A stretch of 64,000 nucleotides of DNA from Woeseiaceae bacterium (lineage in GTDB: Bacteria > Pseudomonadota > Gammaproteobacteria > Steroidobacterales > Woeseiaceae): positions 1-64,000 of the forward strand of contig JAJFKS010000017.1 of assembly GCA_021773115.1 (NCBI GenBank), given 5' to 3'. How positions within the stretch are numbered: the stretch's first letter is position 1; each line of letters opens with the position of its first letter. The translations under genes were made by a program, and so were the position numbers. The notes below the pieces were generated by a model. It worked only from the letters and a program-made list of their open reading frames with translations, was not told the DNA's origin and made no database searches. This document shows positions 1 to 7,650 of the stretch, piece after piece.

Positions 1-2
1 TC

Positions 3-116
3 AATGGAAAGGTAGTTGTGTCGAACAAAACTCTACTGACTTACGATGAAGAAAAAAGCAGAGCAGCTATCGAAGAGTTTTCAAAAGAAGTAGAAGCAAT
101 TGCGGAAACTTTATGA
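3..116 (+). CDS. C-terminal end of an unidentified protein (partial)
   Basis: An open frame enters from the window edge and stops at TGA 114-116, giving 37 residues ending in a charged, helix-prone tail (EEKSRAAIEEFSKEVEAIAE). The family cannot be named from so little sequence. Base composition is more AT-rich than most of the window, which fits the disturbed neighbourhood of insertion-sequence remnants just downstream. It could also be a chance frame, since no start is visible. Confidence 0.45.
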   Translation, partial: NGKVVVSNKTLLTYDEEKSRAAIEEFSKEVEAIAETL

Positions 117-215
117 GCCTAAAGGGTGCGTAGTTTTACTATGCGCCGCGCTCATCCGCCTTGGTGGTTAGCGTTCCACCCGTTACACTCCATAACTGAT
201 CGAGAAATAAAACCG

Positions 216-315
216 ACGTCTCCCCCAATTTGAGTAGCAGAATGATTTTAGAGTCTGGCCTTGAAGGAAGAGGTTGGACATGAAGAAGCGGTATACGGAA
301 GAGCAGAACATTGGG
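216..315 (+). mobile_element. Left end of an IS3-family element with the first codons of orfA
   Basis: A terminal-repeat-like string TCCCCCAATTT lies at 221-231, and its inverted partner (TCCCCCCATTT on the other strand) lies near 1183-1193. After a leader with a ribosome-binding site (GAAGGAAGAGG), ATG 280 opens MKKRYTEEQ, the usual beginning of IS3-family OrfA proteins. The frame is cut after twelve codons, where an IS6-like remnant begins at about 314. The matching right end and OrfB tail lie at about 1011-1200. This is a dead, interrupted IS3 copy. Confidence 0.65.
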
Positions 316-825
316 TATTGACAAGTTAAGTGGCGACAAAGCGTAATTGTTAGATGAAAAAATCAACCACAATGTATAAGCGTCACCGATTTCCGCCGGA
401 GATCATTCAATATGCTGTATGGCTCTATCATCGCTTTAGCTTGAGTCATTGAGATGTCGAAGATTTGCTGGCCGAGCGCGGAATCACCGTTAGCTATGAA
501 TTAATTCGGCTATGGTGCATTAAGTTCGGATCGAAATACGCTCGTCGATTGAAGATAAAACACCAGGGATATGGAGATACATTTTTCGTTGACGAAGTAT
601 TCGTGAAGATTGATGGCGAGCGACATTACTCATGGCGCGCTGTCGATCAGGATGGAGAAATCGTTGATGTATTTCTACAGCATCGACGCGACGGCAGGGC
701 TGCTAAGCGCTTCTTCAGACGACTATTGACGGCACATTGAAGTAAACTCAGGAAGATAGTGACGGACAAGTTGAGAAGCTACGGCGTCGCACATCGCGAA
801 CCCATGCCAGATACGATTAAGGTAC
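314..825 (+). pseudogene. IS6-family transposase remnant with two in-frame stops
   Basis: From ATG 354 the reading frame gives MYKRHRFPPEIIQYAVWLYHRF, then a TGA inside the helix-turn-helix segment (SLSH-stop-DVEDLLAERGI). It continues through the DDE-domain start (TFFVDEVFVKIDGERHYSWRAVDQDG) to a second TGA at 738-740. It then runs, in the same frame, into IVTDKLRSYGVAHRE before the sequence switches to a fructokinase fragment near 829. This is the usual order of an IS6/IS26-type transposase, but the C-terminal part is missing. A likely end sequence GGTATTGACAAGTT at 314-327 recurs at 42768-42781 in front of a second remnant. No active transposase can be made. Confidence 0.8.
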
Positions 826-828
826 ACA

Positions 829-1010
829 TTGACGGTCGCGGTTCTTGGCGAAGCATTAATCGACTTTATTGTCGGTGACGACGGCGCCTGCCGGCCGCAT
901 CTTGATTCGCGAGGGCGTCGCGGTGCCGCAGCAGCGACGCTCCCGATGACCGACGTCGCTAGCGCTTGTGACGATCGACTTCGCCTGCGCTGCGGCTGCA
1001 ATAAACGTTC
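829..1010 (+). pseudogene. Two fused fragments of a fructokinase (PfkB) gene
   Basis: TTG 829 opens TVAVLGEALIDFIVGDDGACRPHL, which matches the first 25 residues of the intact fructokinase at 30554 almost exactly (23 of 25 residues agree). After a non-matching stretch, positions 977-1010 in another frame read IDFACAAAAINV, the C-terminal signature of the same protein (VDFACAAAAINV). The middle of the gene, including the GAGD catalytic loop, is gone. Most of the DNA differences are third-codon changes, so the fragment is not a fresh copy of the resident gene. It descends from a related, once functional gene. Confidence 0.75.
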
Positions 1011-1200
1011 TGGCATGAGTGGCTCGACGAACATCTGTTCGAATCCATTGACCATGCACAGCAAACTGCGACCGACTGGTTGTGGCGTTACAATAATGCG
1101 CGGCCTAACATGGACGATGGAAGCATCACGCCGATTCAAAAACTCGAACTAGCTGCTGAACATCTACTTCCCGCTGCAGATAAAAATGGGGGGATTACAA
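1011..1200 (+). mobile_element. IS3-family OrfB C-terminal fragment and right end
   Basis: The frame beginning near 1011 reads WHEWLDEHLFESIDHAQQ, then TDWLWRYNNARPN and ITPIQKL. This is the conserved end of the IS3-family OrfB integrase, including the catalytic-domain tail where host proteins have YN..RPH or similar. It is followed by an inverted copy of the left terminal repeat (AAATGGGGGGA, about 1184-1194). Only the last quarter of OrfB is left. Together with 216-315 it brackets the IS6-like and fructokinase debris. The adjoining 1201-1334 holds no gene that I can support. Confidence 0.75.
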
Positions 1201-1334
1201 GCTGCCCCGCTTGTAAACCCACCGTCGTTGCATCCTTGAGTAGCAGATCAAGGGCGAGATCATTTCCGTCAAAGACGCCCGATATCAATTCTCCCAACCG
1301 ACCTTTGATGCTGACTTCCTGATTCGTCAAGACG

Positions 1335-4300
1335 CTAGTTGTTCGGCGCGCCATCGTTGATCCAGTCCTTAATCATGTCGATCGTCGCCTGGTCAAGAAA
1401 CGGTCCTCCCTGTGGCATCCGAACACCCACGGCCTGTGTACCTTCGAGCTTTTGAACCAGATAGCTGTTGCCCGAATCGTTGGGGGTGACGCGGTTAAGG
1501 CTGCCAACCTCCAAGCTGGCAACGTTGACCAGCGCGGTGAAACTGGCGTTGGCGCTGGACAGGTTCATGCCCGATGGCAAGTTGCTGCTGGTGGGACCCG
1601 AATGGCAGCCCGAACAGATCGGTGAGAAAACCTGTGTCTGAATCTGTCCCAAAGTTACTGCGACAGCATTCTGCACGGTAACGACCACGTCAGTGGAGAC
1701 ACCGGTGTTGCCGATTGCGTCCTCCGCTTCGGCGGTCAATGTAATACTGCTATTGGACGCCGTTGTTGTATCCCAATCGAAGGTGTAAGGCGCGGTCGTA
1801 TCGCTACCGATAGTCGTGCCATCGGCCAGGAACCGGACAACGGTGACACCCTGGTTATCACTGGCATCGGCCATCAGCGTTACAGTGCCGCTCAACGGTG
1901 AGCCCGGTGATGTGAGAGTGACGACCGGATCGACATTGTCAAACTCGGAAGCGTCGGGCGGAGTGATCTGGCCACGGATTTCACCGCCCGGATTCGCTGG
2001 TGTGTGCGCATTCACATACAGCCCGCCGGCTTTGTAGTCGCCGAGCGCATCAGAATCAAATAAACCGATTGCAGACCAGTGCCCGAGGTTTGCGGCGTCC
2101 TGTATCAGCGGGATGAGCACCGGCCCGTTTTGACCTGCCGGTGCCGTGTGGATGTGTGCCGCGGTCGCATCATCGATGCCACTCGCGTTAAGGTGCAATT
2201 CCACTGCGCCCGTATCGCGATTGACTGTACTCGCCGCGATACCTGCGGCGACGGTGACAACGGCCGGCACTTCCTGATCGCCACTCATGTCAGTGAACAA
2301 CACTTCAACCGGTGGTGGCGCGATCTGGCCACGGAGCTCGCCGGCGGGAATGGCTGGTGTATGCAGATTGACGTAAAGCTGACCGGCCCGATAACTCGTC
2401 ATACCCGCCGCATCAAATTGTGCGCCTGTTACGGACCAGTGACCGGAATTGCCGGCATCTTGTGCGAGTCCTATCAACACGCCTCCGTTCTGCCCGGCAA
2501 AGGCTCGATGAATATGTGACGCGGTCGCGTCATCAACACCGGTGGCATTCACATGCAGTGTTACCGTTCCGGTATCAAGGTCGACCGTACTGGCAGCGAC
2601 AGCGCTTGCAGCGCTCATGTTTGCCGGTACTTCCTGCCCGCCGTTCATCGCGGTGAACAGAACTTCAATCGATTCAGGTGTGACCTGGCCGCGAATCTCG
2701 CCGCCAGGATTGGCAGGCGTGTGAACATTGGCGTAATAACGACCCGAACTCAGCGCGGCCAGCTGTGCCGCATCGGCAGGCGCGTCAATCGCGGACCACA
2801 GTGCGACGTTGCCAGAATCTTGTGTGAGTCCGATTGCCACGCCGCCGTTTGTTCCGGCGTAGCCGTCATGAAGATGTGCAGCAGTCGCATCGTCGATACC
2901 GCTTGTGTTGACGTGCGCGATGACCGTGCCGGCGGCCGTGTTGCCGGTGACGGCGTAGGTGCCACTCGCCGCCGTGCTAACTGCGGGGATTTCCTGGCTA
3001 CCATCAAGGCGACCAAACGCGAAGATAATGCCGTCCGGGATCACCTGGCCGCGAATCTCGCCGCCCGGATTGGCCGGGCTATGAACGTTGATGTAAGTAC
3101 CGCCCGCAAGTACCGCTGAGAGTTGCGTGGCATCAAGCGGCTGTTGCTCCGCGGACCAATGGGCTGGATTACTGCCGTCCTGAGTAAGGCCGAACTCGAC
3201 CGGTCCATTTACGCCACCAAATGCATTGTGCAAATGCGAGGCGGTAGCGTCGTCGAAACCGCGAGTGTTGACGTGCACGGTTAATAATGATGCGGCTTCG
3301 TCGAGTGTCAATGTCGCGAGCCCCTCGGCCGTGGAGTCGAGGCTGGGAACTTCCTGTGCACCGGACAATTCAGAGAACAAAACGACAATTCCCTCGGGTA
3401 ACACCTGGCCGCGAATTTCACCACCCGGGTTCGCCGGGCTGTGAACGTTCACATACAACTGCCCGTTGTCGAACGCTGCAAGCCCAGCAGCATTCAAAAC
3501 GGCGCCTTCAACAAACCAGTGGCCGGGAGTTGTCATGTCCATAGCCAGGCCCACCAGTACCGGGCCGGTTGCGCCGGCATAGGCCTGATGCAAATGGGCC
3601 TGCGTCGCGTTATCAAGATCTGCGACCTGAGCGTGTATGGCAAGCGTACCGCTTGCCGGATCGAGTGTTATAGCCGCGCGTCCACTGGCGCTGCTTTGGA
3701 GTTGTGGTACGGTCTCGGCGCCTGTGAGCGCACTAAACCGCAGCACGAAACCATCCGGAAGAATCTGGCCGCGTATTTCACCGCCGGGCAGTGCGGCCGA
3801 GTGCACGTTGAGGTACAGGGCGCCGGCCAACAGCCGATCAACGCCAGCGGCATCCAGCGTTGAACCGCCCGGTACCGTGAAGATCGTCGGGTCGACGGTA
3901 TCCTGAGCGAGGGGGATCAGTACCGGTCCATTCATGCCGGCGAACGCGTCATGAATGTGAGCCGCTGTCGCCGTAATGCCGCTGGTCGTCAAATTGCCTT
4001 GGACATCTCCGGTCGCGACATTGATCGTGAGGTCGGCCTGAGCCGTGGCTTGTGAGCCTGATGCCGGAACTTCTTCGTTGCCGCTCACCGATATCGCAAA
4101 GTCCTGCACGTTCTTAACCGTGACAGTCGCTGCGGCAGATGTGCCAGTGTTGCCCGCTGCGTCGTCGGCCTCTGCTGTTAATGTATGATCCCCTTCAGCT
4201 TCGCCTGACGTATCCCAGGCCATACTGAACGGTGCCGTGGTGTCAGCGCCGAGAAGCACGCCATCAACGAAGAAACGGACTGCCGTTACGCCGACGCTGT

Positions 4301-4502
4301 CCGTTGCAGTCACTGATAACGTCACCGTTCGATTCACGGTGGCGGCGGGAGCTTGCACTGCCGCAACGGTCGGAGCCGTTGTATCCACCGGGGGCGGCGG
4401 TGGTGGTTGCGCAGCCGAACCCCCGCCACCGCCGCAACCTGCAATGAGGAGTAAAGTCAGAAACGATAAAGTGGTGAGCGGTAATTTGCGTTCGATAGTC
4501 AT
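1335..4502 (-). CDS. CHRD-repeat lipoprotein with Ig-like domains and C-terminal heme domain
   Basis: This 1055-residue protein starts with a lipoprotein signal (lipobox LIAGC, then a Gly- and Pro-rich linker). An Ig-like domain follows (about 40-130). Six CHRD-type units of about 120 residues end at roughly 252, 372, 492, 612, 732 and 851, each with EVP near the start, a central HxH and a closing GGEIRGQ-like motif. A second Ig-like domain spans about 860-945. A c-type heme site CSGCH (963-967) with a candidate distal Met near 1029 ends the protein. CHRD domains are known from chordin and from bacterial exported proteins, but their bacterial role is unclear. It lies 110 bp downstream of the barrel gene and has its own promoter candidate in that gap. 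Location is probably cell surface or periplasm. Function is inferred only as heme-linked redox or adhesion. Confidence 0.9.
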   Translation of the reverse strand: MTIERKLPLTTLSFLTLLLIAGCGGGGGSAAQPPPPPPVDTTAPTVAAVQAPAATVNRTVTLSVTATDSVGVTAVRFFVDGVLLGADTTAPFSMAWDTSGEAEGDHTLTAEADDAAGNTGTSAAATVTVKNVQDFAISVSGNEEVPASGSQATAQADLTINVATGDVQGNLTTSGITATAAHIHDAFAGMNGPVLIPLAQDTVDPTIFTVPGGSTLDAAGVDRLLAGALYLNVHSAALPGGEIRGQILPDGFVLRFSALTGAETVPQLQSSASGRAAITLDPASGTLAIHAQVADLDNATQAHLHQAYAGATGPVLVGLAMDMTTPGHWFVEGAVLNAAGLAAFDNGQLYVNVHSPANPGGEIRGQVLPEGIVVLFSELSGAQEVPSLDSTAEGLATLTLDEAASLLTVHVNTRGFDDATASHLHNAFGGVNGPVEFGLTQDGSNPAHWSAEQQPLDATQLSAVLAGGTYINVHSPANPGGEIRGQVIPDGIIFAFGRLDGSQEIPAVSTAASGTYAVTGNTAAGTVIAHVNTSGIDDATAAHLHDGYAGTNGGVAIGLTQDSGNVALWSAIDAPADAAQLAALSSGRYYANVHTPANPGGEIRGQVTPESIEVLFTAMNGGQEVPANMSAASAVAASTVDLDTGTVTLHVNATGVDDATASHIHRAFAGQNGGVLIGLAQDAGNSGHWSVTGAQFDAAGMTSYRAGQLYVNLHTPAIPAGELRGQIAPPPVEVLFTDMSGDQEVPAVVTVAAGIAASTVNRDTGAVELHLNASGIDDATAAHIHTAPAGQNGPVLIPLIQDAANLGHWSAIGLFDSDALGDYKAGGLYVNAHTPANPGGEIRGQITPPDASEFDNVDPVVTLTSPGSPLSGTVTLMADASDNQGVTVVRFLADGTTIGSDTTAPYTFDWDTTTASNSSITLTAEAEDAIGNTGVSTDVVVTVQNAVAVTLGQIQTQVFSPICSGCHSGPTSSNLPSGMNLSSANASFTALVNVASLEVGSLNRVTPNDSGNSYLVQKLEGTQAVGVRMPQGGPFLDQATIDMIKDWINDGAPNN

Positions 4503-4562
4503 TGGATCATTCCCCGGACTTATTCGTTGTTGGATCCTCGTAGGCTGAGGCCCGTTTATGCA

Positions 4563-4592
4563 GTGAGTGCACTCGAAGCAGAAAAAGGTTCA
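4563..4592 (-). promoter_or_regulatory. ECF-type promoter candidate for the CHRD gene
   Basis: On the minus strand the sequence reads TGAACCTTTT, 13 bases, then CACTCAC. The same TGAACCTTTT-N13-SACYYAC arrangement occurs twice in the intergenic region beside the ECF sigma gene. TGAACC resembles the GAAC-type -35 box of many ECF sigma factors. Position in the only sizeable gap of the heme operon, about 60 bases before the CHRD start, fits a promoter. Confidence 0.5.
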
Positions 4593-4611
4593 AACTGTCG
4601 TGTCGATGAAG

Positions 4612-5700
4612 TTAAAAGAATCCATGCAGCTCGACAAAAAATACCTTTCGGTTTTGTGCGTCGACTTGTGGAATACCGTCATAAAGCCGAAAGCCAAGCC
4701 GCGCCTGAACAAACTGGATCGGCGAGTATTCCCAAACCAGGCTATGGCGAACCTGGTGGTCCTCGCTAATATCATCATTCGGATCGAGAAAGTCGTAACT
4801 GAATTTCAGATTATGTTTGCCGTAGACTGTCCAGTTCGCTTCCAGCAAACCCGCGAACGCATCGGTGCTTACGCCGGGAGATATGTCGTCACTGATCCTG
4901 TCTATTTCTGCCAACCAGGCGACAGGCCCTGTTTTCAAACCGCCGAAAAACCCAAACATCGTGCGGTCGCCGAAATCATCTTCGTTAGTGTTGACGCTAA
5001 CGCCGGCGCGCCACCTTGCCCTCACGTAACTTGAAACGAGACTGATCTGTTTATCCGCGCTGTCCCGTCCCGCGCCGCTGCCATCGGTAAAGGACGCAAC
5101 CACTGACCAAGGCCCTGAGTTGAAGCCACCTTGCAGACCCCTGTCGGTGTTGGCGAAGTTGATGCCAGTTGCTTGCCGAACGAATGCCGTGTCATCCTGG
5201 AGCCGCAGCCCATACGGCAGGTAGAACTCTCCTGCTGCTAAGAACCACCGTCTATCCGTGCTGTTGAGTCGCAGGTAGGCTTCGCGATTTTCGAGATCGT
5301 TCGGAGAGAATTGTTCGTCGATATACAGAGTCAGCCTGTTGGGAATCAGGCTTGCCTCAAGGTAGATAGTGCCACGATTAAAGTCGACATCGGATGTGCC
5401 GCTGCGATTCGGGATGTCAGTTTCGACGAAACTGGCCCGTAGATCACCGCCGATCGACAGCCACTTCGTGACGTCGCCGGTCCATGCCTCGCCGTCGCCT
5501 AATCGATGCGCCGCCAATTCAGATTGCGCGAATACGTTGCCATACACATTGCGTTTTCCGCCGCCCGCCGGATTACTATGGCAGCTTGAACATTGCATGC
5601 CTTTTTGCACCGCGAGGTACGGTTCGGCCTTCGCGGCTTGTCCAGCACTCATCAATATCAAGGCTGTTACGAGCAGCCATACGTATCTGTCGTTGGTCAT
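4612..5700 (-). CDS. Exported beta-barrel protein with an N-terminal heme motif
   Basis: The 362-residue product has a signal peptide (about 1-25, cleavage after QAAKA). A single CxxCH site follows (C37, C40, H41), typical of attached c-type heme. The rest is a run of short amphipathic beta strands ending in an aromatic residue (FVELHGFF), as in outer-membrane barrels. Strand-rich phrases such as LTLYIDEQFSPNDLENREAYLR resemble porin-like electron-conduit or nitrite-sensing families, but I cannot name one. Its start codon directly abuts the stop of the upstream heme lipoprotein gene, so translation is probably coupled. A periplasm-facing heme fused to an outer-membrane barrel suggests electron transfer at the outer membrane. 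This is inference. Confidence 0.8.
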   Translation of the reverse strand: MTNDRYVWLLVTALILMSAGQAAKAEPYLAVQKGMQCSSCHSNPAGGGKRNVYGNVFAQSELAAHRLGDGEAWTGDVTKWLSIGGDLRASFVETDIPNRSGTSDVDFNRGTIYLEASLIPNRLTLYIDEQFSPNDLENREAYLRLNSTDRRWFLAAGEFYLPYGLRLQDDTAFVRQATGINFANTDRGLQGGFNSGPWSVVASFTDGSGAGRDSADKQISLVSSYVRARWRAGVSVNTNEDDFGDRTMFGFFGGLKTGPVAWLAEIDRISDDISPGVSTDAFAGLLEANWTVYGKHNLKFSYDFLDPNDDISEDHQVRHSLVWEYSPIQFVQARLGFRLYDGIPQVDAQNRKVFFVELHGFF

Positions 5701-6897
5701 CTAGCGATTCGCTCCGTTAGCAATCCATTCGCGGATGTCGTCAATGAGAGCCTGATCCAGCACGCCACCACCGAGTGGCATTCTGCCGCCAGCGGCGGCA
5801 GTGCCTTCGATTTTTTGAACGAGGTAACTATTGTCCGGATCGCCAGCAGCGACTCGGGACAGCGCGGGCTGCTGAATACTCGCGACACCGACAAGATTGG
5901 CAAAGCTGGCATCAGCATGGGACAGGTCCATGCCGGCGGGCAGGGTATTCCCGGTCGGACCTGTGTGACATCCGGAGACCGCGCAGTTCGGTGCGAAAAC
6001 GCTCGCCTGCAATGCATCCAATGTCGGCGCACTGATCGGTACCGCCAGCGAAAAGTTCGCTTCGAAATCGCCGCCGGCAGTTCCGTCGCCGGATGGAAAT
6101 GCGCCCGAGAATTCACCATCGAGTGCATTGGCATCAAGATCCATAATGATGGAGGCACCGGAGCCCGGTAATCGCACTCGGTAAGTATCGTCTGCCAAAG
6201 CAACACCTGTCAGATCAAATGTTGCACTCGTTGGAGTTGTTGCGATACTGCTTGCAGTGACACTCGATTCGTTGCCGTCGCCAAACGTTGAATCGCCGCC
6301 GCTGCTTTCGAGCAGAAACGTCATCACATTGACAGTCGATACATCGAGTTCGCGATCAAACATCGCGATTACATTGGCAGGTGCGGCTATGAGCGCGCTG
6401 CCAGGGACAGGAGAAAGGGAGGTCACCCTGATCGGATTCGAAGACGGTATCCGGTCGTCAATGGCTCCGTCACTAATCCACTGCCGGATCACGTCAATCG
6501 AAGCCTGTTGTAGTGGCGGAGCACCCAACGGCATCTGCGCACCGACCGACGCCGAGCCTTCCAGTTTTTGGACTAAGTAACTGCTACCGGGATCCCCGGG
6601 CTCCACGCGTAAAATCGAGGGCGACTCTGAACTCGCGACGCCAACGAGCATGCCGTAGCTATTCGCACTGTCGAGTCGCAATCCTTGCGGTGCAGCGGAG
6701 CCAAGGTGACAGCCGGTTGTTGCGCAATTCGGCTCAATGATATTCACCTGAATTTCGGAGAAGTTCGGCCCAAACGCACCTGGCGGAAGCCTTGGCGGCA
6801 GACCGCTGCCGTCGCCGCCGGTGCAGGAGGCTAACAAGACGGGAAATAGCGCGAAAATTAGAGCGGTCTTATTATTGTTGCATTGCGACAAGTTCAA
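5701..6897 (-). CDS. Lipoprotein with two CX4CH heme-like domains around an Ig-like domain
   Basis: The TTG start at 6897 has GGTGGA six bases upstream. The protein (398 residues) has a lipobox LLASC (Cys25). Domain 1 has C58-x4-C63-H64 and a likely distal Met122. An SbsA/Big_5-like Ig domain spans about 155-285. Domain 2 has C305-x4-C310-H311 and Met373. Both cytochrome-like domains share the phrase SYLVQK.EG...MPLGG with the C-terminal domain of the CHRD protein. CX4CH is a known but uncommon variant of the heme-attachment site. It is the first gene of the operon continuing into the barrel and CHRD genes. A five-codon upstream frame (MVDKN) ends on the TTG start and may affect translation. 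Confidence 0.82.
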   Translation of the reverse strand: MNLSQCNNNKTALIFALFPVLLASCTGGDGSGLPPRLPPGAFGPNFSEIQVNIIEPNCATTGCHLGSAAPQGLRLDSANSYGMLVGVASSESPSILRVEPGDPGSSYLVQKLEGSASVGAQMPLGAPPLQQASIDVIRQWISDGAIDDRIPSSNPIRVTSLSPVPGSALIAAPANVIAMFDRELDVSTVNVMTFLLESSGGDSTFGDGNESSVTASSIATTPTSATFDLTGVALADDTYRVRLPGSGASIIMDLDANALDGEFSGAFPSGDGTAGGDFEANFSLAVPISAPTLDALQASVFAPNCAVSGCHTGPTGNTLPAGMDLSHADASFANLVGVASIQQPALSRVAAGDPDNSYLVQKIEGTAAAGGRMPLGGGVLDQALIDDIREWIANGANR

Positions 6898-6931
6898 TTT
6901 TTGTCCACCATGATTCAGTCCCGATACCTAC

Positions 6932-6962
6932 TGTGGGTGGTGTGGATCCGGCAAAAGGTTCA
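6932..6962 (-). promoter_or_regulatory. ECF-type promoter candidate for the heme-protein operon
   Basis: Minus-strand reading gives TGAACCTTTT, 13 bases, then CACCCAC, placed about 35 bases before the TTG start of the lipoprotein. Its -35-like half is one arm of the inverted repeat shared with the promoter candidate facing the sigma gene. Confidence 0.55.
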
Positions 6963-6985
6963 CTTGGCGCCAAAATGAACCTTTT
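6953..6985. promoter_or_regulatory. Nested palindrome between divergent sigma and heme operons
   Basis: AAAAGGTTCA (6953-6962) and TGAACCTTTT (6976-6985) form a perfect 10-base inverted repeat. Between them sits the palindrome TTGGCGCCAA (6964-6973). The outer arms are the -35-like boxes of two back-to-back promoter candidates. The inner palindrome could be a separate regulator site. Seen directly; the regulatory role is inferred. Confidence 0.6.
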
Positions 6986-7006
6986 CGGCGGAAAAACCGA
7001 CCTACC
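6976..7006 (+). promoter_or_regulatory. ECF-type promoter candidate for the sigma operon
   Basis: TGAACCTTTT, 13 bases, then GACCTAC, lying about 50 bases before the sigma-factor start. The spacing equals that of the two sites in front of the heme-protein genes, which points to autoregulation by the sigma factor encoded next to it. Confidence 0.5.
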
Positions 7007-7056
7007 AACACGAGTAGGCAATTTTCGTAAGACTAAAGGTGTAGTTCACGGCGAAT

Positions 7057-7650
7057 ATGACCCCAGTGGAAAGAGACAATTCGGGCAGCGACAAGTGCGC
7101 GGCGGAGGTACTGCTCTTGCAGCGCGTTGCGGAACGCGATCGTGGCGCTTTCGAGGAACTATTCGAGATCTACCACCCGCGTTTGTTCTCGTTCCTGTTC
7201 CGATTAACGAGTTCGCACGGTGCCGCCGAGGAACTGACCAATGATGTCTTGCTAACCATGTGGAAGGATGCGGGGCGATTCCGCGGTGAGTCGAAGGTGT
7301 CGACCTGGATATTCGGCATTGCGTACCGGCAAGGGCTGGCGCAGCTCAGACAGCGAAAATTCAAGCTACGGTCGATTAAGGATGAAGACGCTATGGTCAG
7401 CGCGGGTGATGCTCGCCTTGAACGCGAAGACTGGATCCGCCAAGGTATCAACGCATTGCCGCCGAAACAAAAGCTCACCGTCATGCTGGTGTATTTTCTA
7501 GGATTGACCTGTGAAGAAGCTGCGGGCGCGAGCGGCGTTCCAGCGAATACCGTTAAGACTCGCATGTTTCACGCGCGAAAGAACATGAAGGAACATCTGA
7601 TTGCGAGTGGCGTTCCCAAAGACTGGCGAAAGGACATATCGAATGACTAG
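7057..7650 (+). CDS. ECF-family RNA polymerase sigma factor
   Basis: The 197-residue protein has the two sigma-70 domains of ECF factors. Region 2 spans about 20-95 (AFEELFEIYHPRLFSFLFRLT, then EELTNDVLLTMWKDAGRF and STWIFGIAYRQGLAQLR). Region 4 spans about 125-180, with the helix-turn-helix LTCEEAAGASGVPANTVKTRMFHARKNM written here only in part: LTCEEAAGASGVP, then TVKTRMFHARK. It would direct RNA polymerase to a small regulon when released from its anti-sigma partner, whose gene overlaps by 8 bases. No strong ribosome-binding site precedes the ATG. Matching promoter motifs face this gene and the divergent heme operon, so both are likely targets. Confidence 0.93.
   Translation: MTPVERDNSGSDKCAAEVLLLQRVAERDRGAFEELFEIYHPRLFSFLFRLTSSHGAAEELTNDVLLTMWKDAGRFRGESKVSTWIFGIAYRQGLAQLRQRKFKLRSIKDEDAMVSAGDARLEREDWIRQGINALPPKQKLTVMLVYFLGLTCEEAAGASGVPANTVKTRMFHARKNMKEHLIASGVPKDWRKDISND

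Noticed and set aside
1136-1354. A minus-strand frame ending beyond the CHRD stop, with GELISGVFDGNDLALDLLLKD
   Set aside because: The sequence looks protein-like but there is no start site, and it runs into the IS3 end. It could be a cut gene end, but this cannot be supported.
1967-3763. Regular DNA repeats about 359 bases apart that could look like an array
   Set aside because: They encode the GGEIRGQ ends of six CHRD units; spacing equals one protein unit, and there are no short spacers as in CRISPR.
1816-4548. Several long plus-strand frames opposite the CHRD gene, at 2079-2519, 2553-3119 and 3441-3863
   Set aside because: They are antisense to a clearly domain-structured gene, lack ribosome-binding sites and domains, and repeat at the spacing of the CHRD units.
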